The position numbers and the translations under genes are program-made. A DNA stretch of 64,000 nucleotides, taken from Alphaproteobacteria bacterium. Its GTDB lineage: Bacteria > Pseudomonadota > Alphaproteobacteria > Rhizobiales > Rhizobiaceae. Below the pieces are notes generated by a model that was not told where the DNA came from, searched no databases, and saw nothing but the letters and a program-made list of their open reading frames with translations. The stretch spans positions 1,116,001 through 1,180,000 of the forward strand of contig JANSYK010000001.1 in NCBI GenBank assembly GCA_024742485.1, in the 5' to 3' direction. Position 1 is the first letter of the stretch. The number at the start of each line of letters is the position of its first letter. Shown one piece after another: positions 17,207 through 26,611 of this stretch.

Positions 17207-18553
17207 TTGGACACGACCCTGGTTGAAAAATACAGCCGACCGACACCACGATACACCAGCTATCCGACAGCGCCGCATTTCCATAACGCCATCACGGGGG
17301 AGCATTACAGGGATTGGCTGACGTCGCTTTCCCCCGGTGACACAATTTCACTCTATACGCACATACCGTATTGCGACCGGTTGTGCTGGTTTTGCGGCTG
17401 CGCGACCAAACAGACGAACCGTTATCATCCGGTCGAGCGGTACCTGACCGCCTTGAAACAGGAGATTGCCAGCGTCGGAGAACTGGTCGACGCCGGGTGC
17501 CCGGTCACGGCGGTGCATTTTGGTGGCGGATCACCGACCATGCTTGAACCGGCGGACATGATTGACCTGGGAAGAACACTCAGGCAGCATTTCAATGTCA
17601 CGCCGGACGCTGAAATCAGCGTCGAAATGGACCCCAACGACCTGACCGAGGCCAAATATGACGCGCTGGCGGCCATTGGCGTGACCCGCGCCAGTCTCGG
17701 TGTGCAGGATTTCGACATCCGCGTCCAGCGCGCCATCAATCGCGAACAGAGTTTCGAGCAGACCCGCGCCGTCGTTGAGGCCATGCGCAAACGCAATGTG
17801 CGTTCGGTCAATCTCGACATGCTCTACGGGCTGCCCCACCAGAATCTCGAGACGATCAAAGACACCGCTGATCAGGTCCTGTCCCTTCAACCGGACCGCA
17901 TCGCCCTGTTTGGCTATGCGCATGTTCCCTGGATGAAAAAACACCAGCAGATGATCGATGAGGCAAAGCTTCCCGGTTCTCTCGAACGTTATGAACAGGC
18001 AAACCTCGCGGCAGCGCTTTTTCAGGCTCATGGCTATCAGCGTATTGGCATCGATCATTTTGCCCGGAGCGATGACACACTTGCTGGTGCGCACCAGGAT
18101 GGAACGTTGCACCGGAACTTTCAGGGATACACCGACGATGACGCAAAAGCCCTGATCGGGCTCGGGGCCTCTTCCATCGGCAAACTGCCTCAGGGCTACG
18201 TCCAGAATTCCGTTCCGACAGCTGATTATCAACGCCGGGTCGAATCCGGGCTGGCGACCGTGCGCGGGCTCACGTTTTCGCAGGAGGATCGCATGCGCGG
18301 CTGGCTGATCGAGCGGCTGATGTGCGACTTCGCCTTTTCGTCCCAGCAGCTCATTGACCGGTTTGGCTCTTCTGCCGATCCGCTCCTGCGGGAAGCCAAA
18401 TCGCTGCTTGCCGACGATACGGATGGATTGGTCGAGGAAACGGACGGCCATTATCGCCTGACCGAGACCGGCAGACCCTTCGTGCGCAGCATTGCCGCCA
18501 AATTCGACCCCTATTTCAGCAAGGGTATCGCGCGCCATTCGGTGTCGGTTTAG
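17207..18553 (+). CDS. hemN: Oxygen-independent coproporphyrinogen III oxidase HemN (radical SAM)
   Basis: This enzyme converts coproporphyrinogen III to protoporphyrinogen IX without O2, so heme synthesis continues under low oxygen. The radical-SAM motif CDRLCWFCGC (cysteines 56, 60, 63 and 65) is the true HemN form, not the HemW form. The N-terminal 'RPTPRYTSYPTAPHF' is diagnostic for this enzyme. It is 448 residues long. The start is a TTG with GAGGAG 8 bases upstream; the nearby ATG at 17202 is out of frame. An FNR-type box precedes it. Confidence 0.95.
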   Translation: MDTTLVEKYSRPTPRYTSYPTAPHFHNAITGEHYRDWLTSLSPGDTISLYTHIPYCDRLCWFCGCATKQTNRYHPVERYLTALKQEIASVGELVDAGCPVTAVHFGGGSPTMLEPADMIDLGRTLRQHFNVTPDAEISVEMDPNDLTEAKYDALAAIGVTRASLGVQDFDIRVQRAINREQSFEQTRAVVEAMRKRNVRSVNLDMLYGLPHQNLETIKDTADQVLSLQPDRIALFGYAHVPWMKKHQQMIDEAKLPGSLERYEQANLAAALFQAHGYQRIGIDHFARSDDTLAGAHQDGTLHRNFQGYTDDDAKALIGLGASSIGKLPQGYVQNSVPTADYQRRVESGLATVRGLTFSQEDRMRGWLIERLMCDFAFSSQQLIDRFGSSADPLLREAKSLLADDTDGLVEETDGHYRLTETGRPFVRSIAAKFDPYFSKGIARHSVSV

Positions 18554-18560
18554 ACCCAAA

Positions 18561-18580
18561 AAGGGGCCCGAAGGCCCCTT
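18561..18580. terminator. Bidirectional intrinsic terminator after hemN
   Basis: The stem AAGGGGCC / GGCCCCTT has a CGAA loop. Its A-rich left flank and T-containing right flank allow use by hemN (plus) and by the convergent ABC binding-protein operon (minus). Confidence 0.85.
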
Positions 18581-18617
18581 TCATTCATGAATGTCCATCG
18601 CCCGGGGGCGTGGTCAG

Positions 18618-19601
18618 CTACATGCCGCTGGTGATTTTGTCGGTCGTGGCGCCGACAGGCTCTTTCGAGATAACCGGATCAGATCCGCCCGAAAGAAGCG
18701 ATTTCACCGTCCGATCATAATCGGCCATATCGAGCGAACCGTCGGATCCGGCGGTCAACTTGGCGATTTCACCCATCATGCGCTTCTGGTGTTTTTCGGT
18801 CTGAGCACCGGTTGCATCATTTTCCAACACGATTTCGGCGGCTTCATCCGGGTTTTCCTCGGCGTATTTCCACCCCTGCATCGAAGCCTTCACGAAGCGC
18901 TTGAACATGTCGACTTTTTTCTCGTCGTCCAGGTCAGCTTCCATGACATAGATGCCATCTTCCAGCGTGGCGACGCCCTGATCTTCATACTTGAAGGTGA
19001 TCAGATCATCCGCTGAAATACCGGCATCGATTACCTGCCAGTACTCATTGTAGGTCATCGTGGAAATGCAGTCCGCCTGCTTTTGCAGCAGAGGATCCAC
19101 ATTGAAGCCCTGCTTGAGGACCTTGACGCCGTTCTCGGATCCGTCCGTCGGGATATTCAACTGGCTCATCCAGGACAGGAACGGATACTCGTTACCGAAG
19201 AACCAGACACCCAGCGTACGCCCGCGGAAGTCTTCAGGTGTCTTGATGCCACTTTCCTTGAGGCACGTCAGCATCATTCCGGAGGATTTGAACGGTTGGG
19301 CGATGTTGACCAGCGGTACACCCTTTTCGCGCGATGCAAGCGCGGACGGCATCCAGTCGATGACGACATCTGCACCACCACCGGCAATAACCTGAGCGGG
19401 CGCAATATCAGGACCACCCGGCTTGATTTCGACATCAAGATCGACGGCGTCATAAAAGCCCTTGTCCTTGGCCACATAATAGCCTGCGAATTGGGCCTGT
19501 GTCACCCATTTGAGCTGCAGAACCAGCTTGTCCTTGGCCAGTGCAGCGCTCGAAGCAAGGCCCATGGCCAGCCCGAGCGTCAGTGCCAGAATTTTCTTCA
19601 T
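18618..19601 (-). CDS. NMT1/THI5-like ABC substrate-binding protein of the pyrimidine-catabolism locus
   Basis: This 327-residue periplasmic binding protein has a signal peptide (MKKILALTLGLAMGLASSA, cleaved near ALA-KD). It contains an NMT1/THI5-like domain, including 'LQLKWVTQAQFAGYYVAKDKGFY' and 'GPDIAPAQVIAGGGADVVI'. This family includes binding proteins for thiamine pyrimidine precursors and related rings. It is the last gene of an operon carrying transaminase, ureidopropionase, dihydropyrimidinase and transporter genes, so a pyrimidine base or a degradation intermediate is the likely ligand. That assignment rests on context. It is followed by the hemN terminator. Confidence 0.86.
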   Translation of the reverse strand: MKKILALTLGLAMGLASSAALAKDKLVLQLKWVTQAQFAGYYVAKDKGFYDAVDLDVEIKPGGPDIAPAQVIAGGGADVVIDWMPSALASREKGVPLVNIAQPFKSSGMMLTCLKESGIKTPEDFRGRTLGVWFFGNEYPFLSWMSQLNIPTDGSENGVKVLKQGFNVDPLLQKQADCISTMTYNEYWQVIDAGISADDLITFKYEDQGVATLEDGIYVMEADLDDEKKVDMFKRFVKASMQGWKYAEENPDEAAEIVLENDATGAQTEKHQKRMMGEIAKLTAGSDGSLDMADYDRTVKSLLSGGSDPVISKEPVGATTDKITSGM

Positions 19602-19645
19602 TCCATTCTCTCCTCTTGTTGGGGCTCCGTCATTATTGGTTTGAT

Positions 19646-20506
19646 TTAGCGTCGATAGGACGGATGCCAGAAAGTCACGGCGCGTTCAAGCAGGGCCAGC
19701 AATCCGTAGGAAAGGGACCCGGCAAGCGCCGCAACAAAGATTTCAGCCCAGACCATGTCGATATTCATGCGACCGACCTCGGTTGAAATGCGAAAGCCCA
19801 TGCCGACAATCGGTGTGCCGAAGAATTCGGCAACGATTGCGCCGATTAGGGCAAGTGTCGAATTGATTTTCAGGGCATTGAAAATGAACGGCATGGCGGC
19901 CGGGAGGCGCAGCTTGAACAGCGTCTGCCAGTAATCAGAAGCGTAGGTGCGCATCAGATCGCGCTCCATGGCACCGCTGGCAGAAAGGCCTGCCACCGTG
20001 TTCACCAGCATGGGAAAGAACGTCATGACAACGACAACCGCTGCCTTCGAAGGCCAGTCAAAACCGAACCACATGACCATGATGGGTGCTATGCCAATGA
20101 CCGGGAGCGCAGCCACGAGATTGCCGATGGGCAGCAGGCCCTTTCTCAAAAACGGCACGCGATCGACGATAACGGCGGTCGCAAAACCAAACCCGCAGCC
20201 AAGTACGTATCCGGCCAGCACGGCTTTCATGAATGTCTGGTAGAAATCCGCCCACAAGATATCCAGGGACGCGGTAATGCGGTCCCAGATCATGGATGGA
20301 GCCGGCAGCAGAACACTCGGAATATTAAACCCCCGCGTCGCGCCCTCCCACAGAACGATCAACGTCACACCGAACAGCGCCGGTATGGCCAGATTGATCA
20401 ACCGGCCCACAGTTTGACTTTCCGGCCGCAATCGCGCCAGCCAGCTATTGACCAGCCAGGCAGCGATCCAGAAAACCACCGCGCCAATCACCAGTGCCCC
20501 GTTCAA
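19646..20506 (-). CDS. ABC transporter permease (second of two), pyrimidine-type importer
   Basis: This BPD_transp_1 inner-membrane permease has about six helices and the coupling-loop sequence 'MRTYASDYWQTLFKLRLPAAMPFIFNALK'. The frame is open far upstream. The TTG at 20506 overlaps the TGA of the preceding permease, has GGGGATGG upstream, and yields a normal 286-residue protein. It pairs with the next permease as a heterodimeric channel. Confidence 0.9.
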   Translation of the reverse strand: MNGALVIGAVVFWIAAWLVNSWLARLRPESQTVGRLINLAIPALFGVTLIVLWEGATRGFNIPSVLLPAPSMIWDRITASLDILWADFYQTFMKAVLAGYVLGCGFGFATAVIVDRVPFLRKGLLPIGNLVAALPVIGIAPIMVMWFGFDWPSKAAVVVVMTFFPMLVNTVAGLSASGAMERDLMRTYASDYWQTLFKLRLPAAMPFIFNALKINSTLALIGAIVAEFFGTPIVGMGFRISTEVGRMNIDMVWAEIFVAALAGSLSYGLLALLERAVTFWHPSYRR

Positions 20507-21399
20507 TGAACCATCCCCATGCGCCGCTGAACCACACGCGACGCCAGATCGACGAGGAACACCAGCAGCGCCGCCAGCACGGCCGCGGATATCAGGGCCG
20601 ACCAGATTTGAATGGTTTGCCCGTAATAGGACCCGGTCAGCAGTCTGGCCCCCAGACCGGCAACGGCACCAGTCGGCAGTTCTCCGACAATGGCGCCAAC
20701 CAGGCTGATTGCAACGGCAACTTTCATCGAGGTGAACAAAAACGGCACGGCCGCGGGCCATCGCAGTTTCCAGAAGACCTGCGCATTGCTGGCATTGTAA
20801 GTGCGCATGAGATCCAGATGCATGGGGTCCGGCGAACGCAAGCCCTTGACCATCCCAACTGCAACGGGAAAGAACGACAAATAGGCCGATATCAAGGCTT
20901 TAGGCAATAATCCTGAAATCCCGATCGCATTGAGTACAACGATGATCATGGGGGCAACGGCCAGAATGGGAACGGTCTGGCTGGTGATGATCCACGGCAT
21001 GAGGCTTTTGTCGAGTACGGCGGACTGGACAATCAGCACCGCCAGAAGAATTCCAAGTGCGGTTCCCATCACAAATCCCAGAACCGTCGAGGAAAGCGTA
21101 ATCCACCCGTGATAGAACAGGCTTCGTTTGGACGTGATTTTCTTGAGCGCCGTGGTTTTCCAGATTTCTTCCGCCACCTGATGTGGTGCGGGCAGCACCG
21201 GACGCTCCTGCGCCAGGGTCTTTTCGATCAATTGCCCGGTCGTTATTTCCGTTCCGGCGCGCGCTGCCTGATCCCGCTCAAACGGTGCGTTCAAAATGAC
21301 CGTGAAAGCATACCAGATCATGATGATCACAAGCACCACGGTTCCGACCGGCAGGAAGCGATCAAACAGAAATCCGGAAAACCCCCGCCTTTCCCTCAT
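20503..21399 (-). CDS. ABC transporter permease (first of two), pyrimidine-type importer
   Basis: This 298-residue BPD_transp_1 permease has a long periplasmic segment between the first helix (about residues 14-36) and the rest, as often seen in one partner of ThiX/SsuC-like pairs. The coupling loop 'MRTYNASNAQVFWKLRWPAAVPFLFTSMK' closely parallels the one in the neighbouring permease, so the two probably arose by duplication. Its stop overlaps the start of the second permease. Confidence 0.91.
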   Translation of the reverse strand: MRERRGFSGFLFDRFLPVGTVVLVIIMIWYAFTVILNAPFERDQAARAGTEITTGQLIEKTLAQERPVLPAPHQVAEEIWKTTALKKITSKRSLFYHGWITLSSTVLGFVMGTALGILLAVLIVQSAVLDKSLMPWIITSQTVPILAVAPMIIVVLNAIGISGLLPKALISAYLSFFPVAVGMVKGLRSPDPMHLDLMRTYNASNAQVFWKLRWPAAVPFLFTSMKVAVAISLVGAIVGELPTGAVAGLGARLLTGSYYGQTIQIWSALISAAVLAALLVFLVDLASRVVQRRMGMVH

Positions 21400-21450
21400 A
21401 AGCCCATCGGTCCTCCGGTTTTCGAGATTCGTCTATATCCCCTCAGTGCC

Positions 21451-22230
21451 TCAATCATCATAGGAGTGCCCCAGTCTCAGCCCCTCTCGAACCCTGTGCG
21501 CAATTTCCAGGAACTTTGGCGTTTCCCGAATGTCCAGGGGGCGATCGTCGCCCAGATCACAATCGATGACTTCGTGGATGCGTCCAGGTCGCGGGCTCAT
21601 CACGACTATGCGGGTCGACAGAAACACCGCTTCGGGAATGGAATGAGTTACGAACACGACGGTTTTTTTGGTCTGTGCCCAAAGCTTGAGCAGTTGTTCA
21701 TTCAAATGGTCACGGACGATTTCGTCCAGGGCACCGAAGGGCTCGTCCATCAGGAGCATATCGGGATCGAATGAAAGAGCACGGGCGATGGAGGCCCGCT
21801 GCTGCATGCCACCCGACAATTGCCAGGGAAACTTTTTCTCGAACCCGACCAGATTGACCAGTTCGAGGTTCTTGGCGATGCGCGTTTCCCGCTCGGCCTT
21901 TGACAGGCCCATCACCTCCAGCGGCAGGGAAATGTTCCCGCCAATGGTTCGCCAGGGATAAAGCGCAGCAGCCTGAAAGACATATCCATAGGCGCGGGCA
22001 AGGCGCGCCTCGGACGGTGAAACACCATTGACCGAAATCGACCCGCCGGTTGGTTGCTCGAGATCGGCAATGACCCGTAGAAGAGTCGTCTTGCCGCAAC
22101 CGGACGGACCGATGAAAGAAACGAATTCGCCGCGATTGATCTCCAGATCGATATTTGACAGGGCATGAACAGGACCGTCATTGGTCCGAAAAGTCAGGTC
22201 CAGCTTTTCGGCGGCGATGACCACGCTCAT
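21451..22230 (-). CDS. ABC transporter ATP-binding protein, pyrimidine-type importer
   Basis: This ATPase is of nitrate/sulfonate/thiamine type. It has Walker A GPSGCGKTT, signature LSGGMQQR, Walker B MLLMDEP and switch region VTHS. The ATG at 22230 has AGGA at a suitable distance, and an ATG nine bases upstream (22239) is possible. It follows dihydropyrimidinase by 59 bases and precedes two permeases and the binding protein. This is one importer embedded in the pyrimidine-catabolic operon. Confidence 0.92.
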   Translation of the reverse strand: MSVVIAAEKLDLTFRTNDGPVHALSNIDLEINRGEFVSFIGPSGCGKTTLLRVIADLEQPTGGSISVNGVSPSEARLARAYGYVFQAAALYPWRTIGGNISLPLEVMGLSKAERETRIAKNLELVNLVGFEKKFPWQLSGGMQQRASIARALSFDPDMLLMDEPFGALDEIVRDHLNEQLLKLWAQTKKTVVFVTHSIPEAVFLSTRIVVMSPRPGRIHEVIDCDLGDDRPLDIRETPKFLEIAHRVREGLRLGHSYDD

Positions 22231-22289
22231 GCGGCCCATCCTGCATAAATCAATTTCGCGCCTCTCCCGGTCGCATCACGCCGCATATA

Positions 22290-23747
22290 TCAGACCCCGC
22301 TGGCCGGTATGCCGGTGCGCTGAACCTGGCGTGGTGCAGTGACCTCTTTCCAGGTGGACAGCGCCGTGTTGACGGCATGGAACGGTTCACGGCTGACAAA
22401 TTCGCCGTGTCCTTCCTGGGTTTTGATGGTCCCGTCTTCAACCGACACCAGACCGCGGCTCAGTGTATACCGGGGCAGGCCCTTGACCTCTTTGCCCTCG
22501 AAGACATTGTAATCGATGGCCGACTGCTGGCTCGAAGCACTGATTGTCTTAGTCTTCGCCGGATCCCAAACCACGATATCGGCGTCTGCTCCAACCAGCA
22601 AAGCACCCTTTTTCGGATAGATATTGAGGATTTTGGCAATGTTGGTCGATGTAACGGCCACGAACTCGTTCATCGTCAGCCGGCCGGTTTCGACGCCATG
22701 GGTCCACAGCATCGGCATCCGGTCCTCCAATCCACCGGTTCCATTGGGGATTTTGGTAAAATCGCCGACGCCGAAGCGTTTCTGGTCGGTGGTAAAGGCG
22801 CAGTGATCTGTGGCGACCACCTGCAATGAACCTGCGGCCAGGCCGTGCCAGAGCGAATCCTGATGCTTCTTGTTGCGGAACGGCGGTGACATCACCCGGC
22901 GGGCAGCGTGATCCCAATCGTGATGGGCATACTCGCTGTCATCGAGCGTCAGATGCTGGATCAGCGGCTCACCATAGACACGAATACCGTTTTGGCGGGC
23001 GCGGCGTATGGCCTCGTGGGCCTGTTCCGAAGATGTATGGACCACATAGAGCGGCACACCGGCCATGTCGGCAATCATGATGGCACGGTTGGTCGCCTCG
23101 CCTTCCACCTCGGGTGGACGGGAATAGGCGTGTGCCTCCGGTCCATTGTTGCCTTCGGCCAACAGTTTGGCTTGCAACTGTGCGACGACGTCACCGTTTT
23201 CGGCGTGAACCAGTGGCAAAGCACCGAGTTCGGCGCACCGCTGGAAGGCCGAATACATTTCATCGTCATCGACCATCAATGCGCCCTTGTAGGCCATGAA
23301 ATGCTTGAAGGTATTGATGCCCTTTTCGCGCACCACCTGTTCCATTTCATTGAAGACCTGTTCGCCCCACCAGGTGATCGCCATGTGGAACGAATAATCG
23401 CAATTGGCGCGGGTGGACTTGTTGTCCCACATCTGCAGCGCCTCAAGCAGGGATTGTCCCGGTGACGCAAGAGCGAAATCAACCACCATCGTCGTGCCGC
23501 CGGCCAGCGCCGCACGCGTTCCGCTCTCGAAATCATCGGAGGAATAGGTGCCCATGAAGGGCATCTCGAGATGGGTGTGCGGATCGATGCCGCCCGGCAT
23601 GACGTAACAGCCACCGGCATCCAGCATCGTATCGCCCGTGAGATCGGGACCGATTTCAGTTATGACGCCGTTTTCAACGCGAATATCGGACTTGTAGGTC
23701 AGGTCGGCGGTGACGATCGATCCGCCCTTGATCACAGTGCTTGCCAT
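22290..23747 (-). CDS. Dihydropyrimidinase (hydantoinase family)
   Basis: This enzyme opens dihydrouracil or dihydrothymine to N-carbamoyl-beta-alanine or its methyl analogue, the second step of reductive pyrimidine breakdown. It shows the cyclic amidohydrolase metal sites: 'GGIDPHTHLEMPF', the carbamylated-lysine region 'FKHFMAYKG', 'VHAENGD', 'VVHTSS' and 'ATDHCAF'. GGAGG lies 5 bases before the ATG at 23747, which decides this start over an upstream GTG. It has 485 residues, normal for the family. Its place between preTA-type functions and the ureidopropionase makes the pyrimidine role more likely than hydantoin use. Confidence 0.93.
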   Translation of the reverse strand: MASTVIKGGSIVTADLTYKSDIRVENGVITEIGPDLTGDTMLDAGGCYVMPGGIDPHTHLEMPFMGTYSSDDFESGTRAALAGGTTMVVDFALASPGQSLLEALQMWDNKSTRANCDYSFHMAITWWGEQVFNEMEQVVREKGINTFKHFMAYKGALMVDDDEMYSAFQRCAELGALPLVHAENGDVVAQLQAKLLAEGNNGPEAHAYSRPPEVEGEATNRAIMIADMAGVPLYVVHTSSEQAHEAIRRARQNGIRVYGEPLIQHLTLDDSEYAHHDWDHAARRVMSPPFRNKKHQDSLWHGLAAGSLQVVATDHCAFTTDQKRFGVGDFTKIPNGTGGLEDRMPMLWTHGVETGRLTMNEFVAVTSTNIAKILNIYPKKGALLVGADADIVVWDPAKTKTISASSQQSAIDYNVFEGKEVKGLPRYTLSRGLVSVEDGTIKTQEGHGEFVSREPFHAVNTALSTWKEVTAPRQVQRTGIPASGV

Positions 23748-23779
23748 GACGGCCTCCACAATCTGCCTCTCCGCGAGGC

Positions 23780-25027
23780 TTATTCGACGATTTCCGCTGT
23801 CTCCACAACGGCGTGAAACAATACATCGGCGCCCGCAGTTGCCCAGGCGGGCGAAATTTCCTCATCCTCATTGTGACTGAGGCCATCGACACAGGGGCAC
23901 ATGACCATCGATGTCGGCGCCACCCGGTTGATCCAGCAGGCATCATGCCCGGCACCCGATATGATATCACGGTGCGAATAGCCCAGCCGTTCCGCCGCAT
24001 TGCGGACCGCATTGACGCAGTTTTCATCGAAGGTAACCGGGTCGAAATGGCCAGCGACCTCGATTTCGAACTCCAGTCCCAGTTCTTCGGCGATCTTCGG
24101 TCCCTCGGTCTCGAGGCGTTTCTTCATACCGTCCAGCACCTCCCGGTCGGGAGAGCGGAAATCAACCGTGAAGACAACCTTTCCGGGGATCACGTTGCGC
24201 GAATTGGGGTAGACATCGCAATGTCCGATGGCACCAACCGCCGCCGGCTGATGGCTCATCGCGATTTCATGGACGAGTTCGGTAATCCGTGCCATGCCAA
24301 GCCCCGCATTGCGGCGCATCGGCATCGGCGTCGATCCGGTGTGGCTGTCCTTGCCGGTCAGTGTCACCTGCAGCCACCACAATCCCTGTCCGTGGGTGAC
24401 CACGCCGATATCCTTGTTTTCGATTTCAAGTATGGGACCCTGTTCGATATGCAGCTCAAAGAAAGCGTGCATCTTGCGGGCACCGACTTCCTCTTCACCA
24501 CGCCAGCCGATCCGCTTCAGTTCGTCACCGAATTTCTTGCCCTCCGCGTCCTCGCGGTCATAGGCCCAGTCCTGTTCATGCATGCCGGCAAAAACGCCTG
24601 ATGCGAGCATGGCCGGCGCAAACCGGGTTCCCTCTTCATTGGTCCAGTTGGTCACCACGATGGGGTGCTTGGTCTTGATATTGAGATCATTGAGCGTGCG
24701 AACGATTTCGAGACCGCCAAGAACACCCAACACACCATCATACTTGCCGCCGGTCGGCTGTGTATCCAGATGACTGCCCACATACACAGGGAGCGCATCG
24801 GGATCAGTGCCCTCCCGCTGGAAGAACATGTTGCCCATCTGGTCGACGCCCATGGTCATGCCGGCCTCTTCGCACCATTTCTGGAACAGCGAGCGGCCCT
24901 CGCCATCTTCATCCGTGACCGTCTGGCGATTGTTGCCGCCCCGCACGCCGGGACCGATTTTCGCCATTTCCATCAATGTGTCCCAAAGCCGGTCGCCATT
25001 GATCCTCAAATTGCCTGCCAGTGTCAT
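23780..25027 (-). CDS. M20-family N-carbamoyl-beta-alanine amidohydrolase (beta-ureidopropionase type)
   Basis: This 415-residue Zn-dependent amidohydrolase of the AllC/HyuC branch of M20 has metal and catalytic motifs 'GSHLDTQPTGGKYDGVLG', 'TNEEGTRFAP' and 'ELHIEQGPILE'. It would release CO2 and NH3 from N-carbamoyl-beta-alanine, the third step after dihydropyrimidinase. The same family includes allantoate amidohydrolases and L-carbamoylases. The operon with dihydropyrimidinase and an omega-amino acid transaminase selects the pyrimidine role. Confidence 0.9.
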   Translation of the reverse strand: MTLAGNLRINGDRLWDTLMEMAKIGPGVRGGNNRQTVTDEDGEGRSLFQKWCEEAGMTMGVDQMGNMFFQREGTDPDALPVYVGSHLDTQPTGGKYDGVLGVLGGLEIVRTLNDLNIKTKHPIVVTNWTNEEGTRFAPAMLASGVFAGMHEQDWAYDREDAEGKKFGDELKRIGWRGEEEVGARKMHAFFELHIEQGPILEIENKDIGVVTHGQGLWWLQVTLTGKDSHTGSTPMPMRRNAGLGMARITELVHEIAMSHQPAAVGAIGHCDVYPNSRNVIPGKVVFTVDFRSPDREVLDGMKKRLETEGPKIAEELGLEFEIEVAGHFDPVTFDENCVNAVRNAAERLGYSHRDIISGAGHDACWINRVAPTSMVMCPCVDGLSHNEDEEISPAWATAGADVLFHAVVETAEIVE

Positions 25028-25059
25028 CGGCGTTCTCCCGGTAAGTCGTCGGTCATTGG

Positions 25060-26382
25060 TCAGTCCAGAGCCTTCAGCACGCCCTTCAGCGTGTCGACAA
25101 GGACGTCAATGTCCTGTTTCTCGATAATCAGCGGCGGTGACAACGCGATGATGTCGCCGGTCGTGCGAATAAGGACCCCCTTGTCGTAGGCATCAAGGAA
25201 CGCCGAGAACGCTCGTTTTGTCGGCTCACCGGCGATCGGCTCAAGTTCAATCGCACCAATCAGGCCAACATTTCGAATGTCGATCACATGCGGCAGCCCC
25301 TTGAGCGAATGCAGCGCATCCTCCCAGTACGAGGACAACTCCGCACCCCGGGTCAGCAGCCCTTCATCCTGGTAGGTCTCCAGCGTCGCCAGTCCGGCGG
25401 CCGATGCCATCGGATTGCCCGAATAGGTATAGCCATGGAAGAACTCGATCAAATGCTCGGGTCCATTCATGAACGCATCATGGATTTCGGATTTCACGAA
25501 CACCGCGCCCATGGGGATCACACCATTGGTCAATCCCTTGGCGGTGACCATGATGTCGGGAACCACACCAAAATAATCCGGAGCAAACGGCGCTCCCAGG
25601 CGGCCGAAGCCGGTAATGACCTCATCGAAGATCAACAGAATCCCATGCTGGTCGCAGAGCTGCCGAAGGCGCTGAAGATAGCCTTTGGGCGGCAACAAAA
25701 CGCCGGTCGATCCGGCCACCGGTTCGACAATCACGGCGGCAATGGTCGAAGCGTCATGCAGTCCGATCAGCCGTTCCAGATCATCCGCAAGCTCGACGCC
25801 GTGTTCCGGCATTTCACGCGTATAGGCATTGCGCTCCAGGTCGTGGGTGTGGCGAAGATGGTCAACGCCGGTCAGCAGGGTGCCGAACATCTTGCGGTTC
25901 GGCACGATGCCCCCAACTGAAATACCGCCGAAATTCACCCCATGGTATCCGCGTTCCCTGCCGATCAGGCGGAAGCGCGACCCATCCCCCTTGACCCGGT
26001 GATAGGCCAGCGCCGTTTTCAAGGCGGTTTCCACTGATTCCGAGCCCGAATTCGTGAACATCACATGATCGAGACCCGGCGGTGTGATGGCGACGAGACG
26101 CGACGCGAATTCAAAGGCCTTCGGGTGGCCCATCTGAAAAGCGGGTGCATAATCGAGCTCTGCCGCTTGCTTTTGAATGGCTTCGACAATTTTCGGCCGA
26201 TTGTGTCCGGCATTGACGCACCACAGACCGGCCGTGCCGTCGAGCACCTTGCATCCATCGGACGTTGTGTAGTGCATCCGGTCGGCCCCCACGAACATCC
26301 GTGGATTTTTCTTGAACTGGCGATTGGCCGTAAACGGCATCCAGAAAGCGTCAAGATTGTTGGTTTTGATCGAAACGTTCAC
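25060..26382 (-). CDS. Class III omega-amino acid (beta-alanine):pyruvate aminotransferase
   Basis: This 440-residue PLP aminotransferase carries 'TNSGSESVETALKTALAYHR' (cofactor phosphate site) and the catalytic-lysine motif 'MVTAKGLTNGVIPMGAV'. It matches beta-alanine:pyruvate transaminases, which turn beta-alanine or 3-aminoisobutyrate into malonate or methylmalonate semialdehyde. It is the first gene of the operon running down to 18618. A near-ideal RutR-type palindrome lies 79 bases before its ATG. Confidence 0.92.
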   Translation of the reverse strand: MNVSIKTNNLDAFWMPFTANRQFKKNPRMFVGADRMHYTTSDGCKVLDGTAGLWCVNAGHNRPKIVEAIQKQAAELDYAPAFQMGHPKAFEFASRLVAITPPGLDHVMFTNSGSESVETALKTALAYHRVKGDGSRFRLIGRERGYHGVNFGGISVGGIVPNRKMFGTLLTGVDHLRHTHDLERNAYTREMPEHGVELADDLERLIGLHDASTIAAVIVEPVAGSTGVLLPPKGYLQRLRQLCDQHGILLIFDEVITGFGRLGAPFAPDYFGVVPDIMVTAKGLTNGVIPMGAVFVKSEIHDAFMNGPEHLIEFFHGYTYSGNPMASAAGLATLETYQDEGLLTRGAELSSYWEDALHSLKGLPHVIDIRNVGLIGAIELEPIAGEPTKRAFSAFLDAYDKGVLIRTTGDIIALSPPLIIEKQDIDVLVDTLKGVLKALD

Positions 26383-26460
26383 GTCAGATACCTCTCAACC
26401 GGCCCGGGCCCCGCCAAACCCCCAAAATTCAGCCCGCTACAGGCGGTGAAGTGCAAAAAC

Positions 26461-26476
26461 TTGACTGATTGGTCAA
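26461..26476. promoter_or_regulatory. RutR-type operator in the transaminase/tetR divergent spacer
   Basis: TTGACTGATTGGTCAA matches 12 of 14 fixed positions of the RutR consensus TTGACCA-N2-TGGTCAA. It lies between the transaminase operon (minus) and the RutR-like gene (plus), where it could control both. A lone half-site TGGTCAA follows at 26504-26510. Confidence 0.8.
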
Positions 26477-26611
26477 AATGTAGGCTAGAAGAGCAACAGA
26501 GGGTGGTCAAGTGCAATATTCAGCTTGATCAAGGAATACAAGAGACTTGCACCCGGCATGTTCCTGATGCATGGCTTAGGTCACATGAAAAGCCAAAGAA
26601 ACAAACGATAA

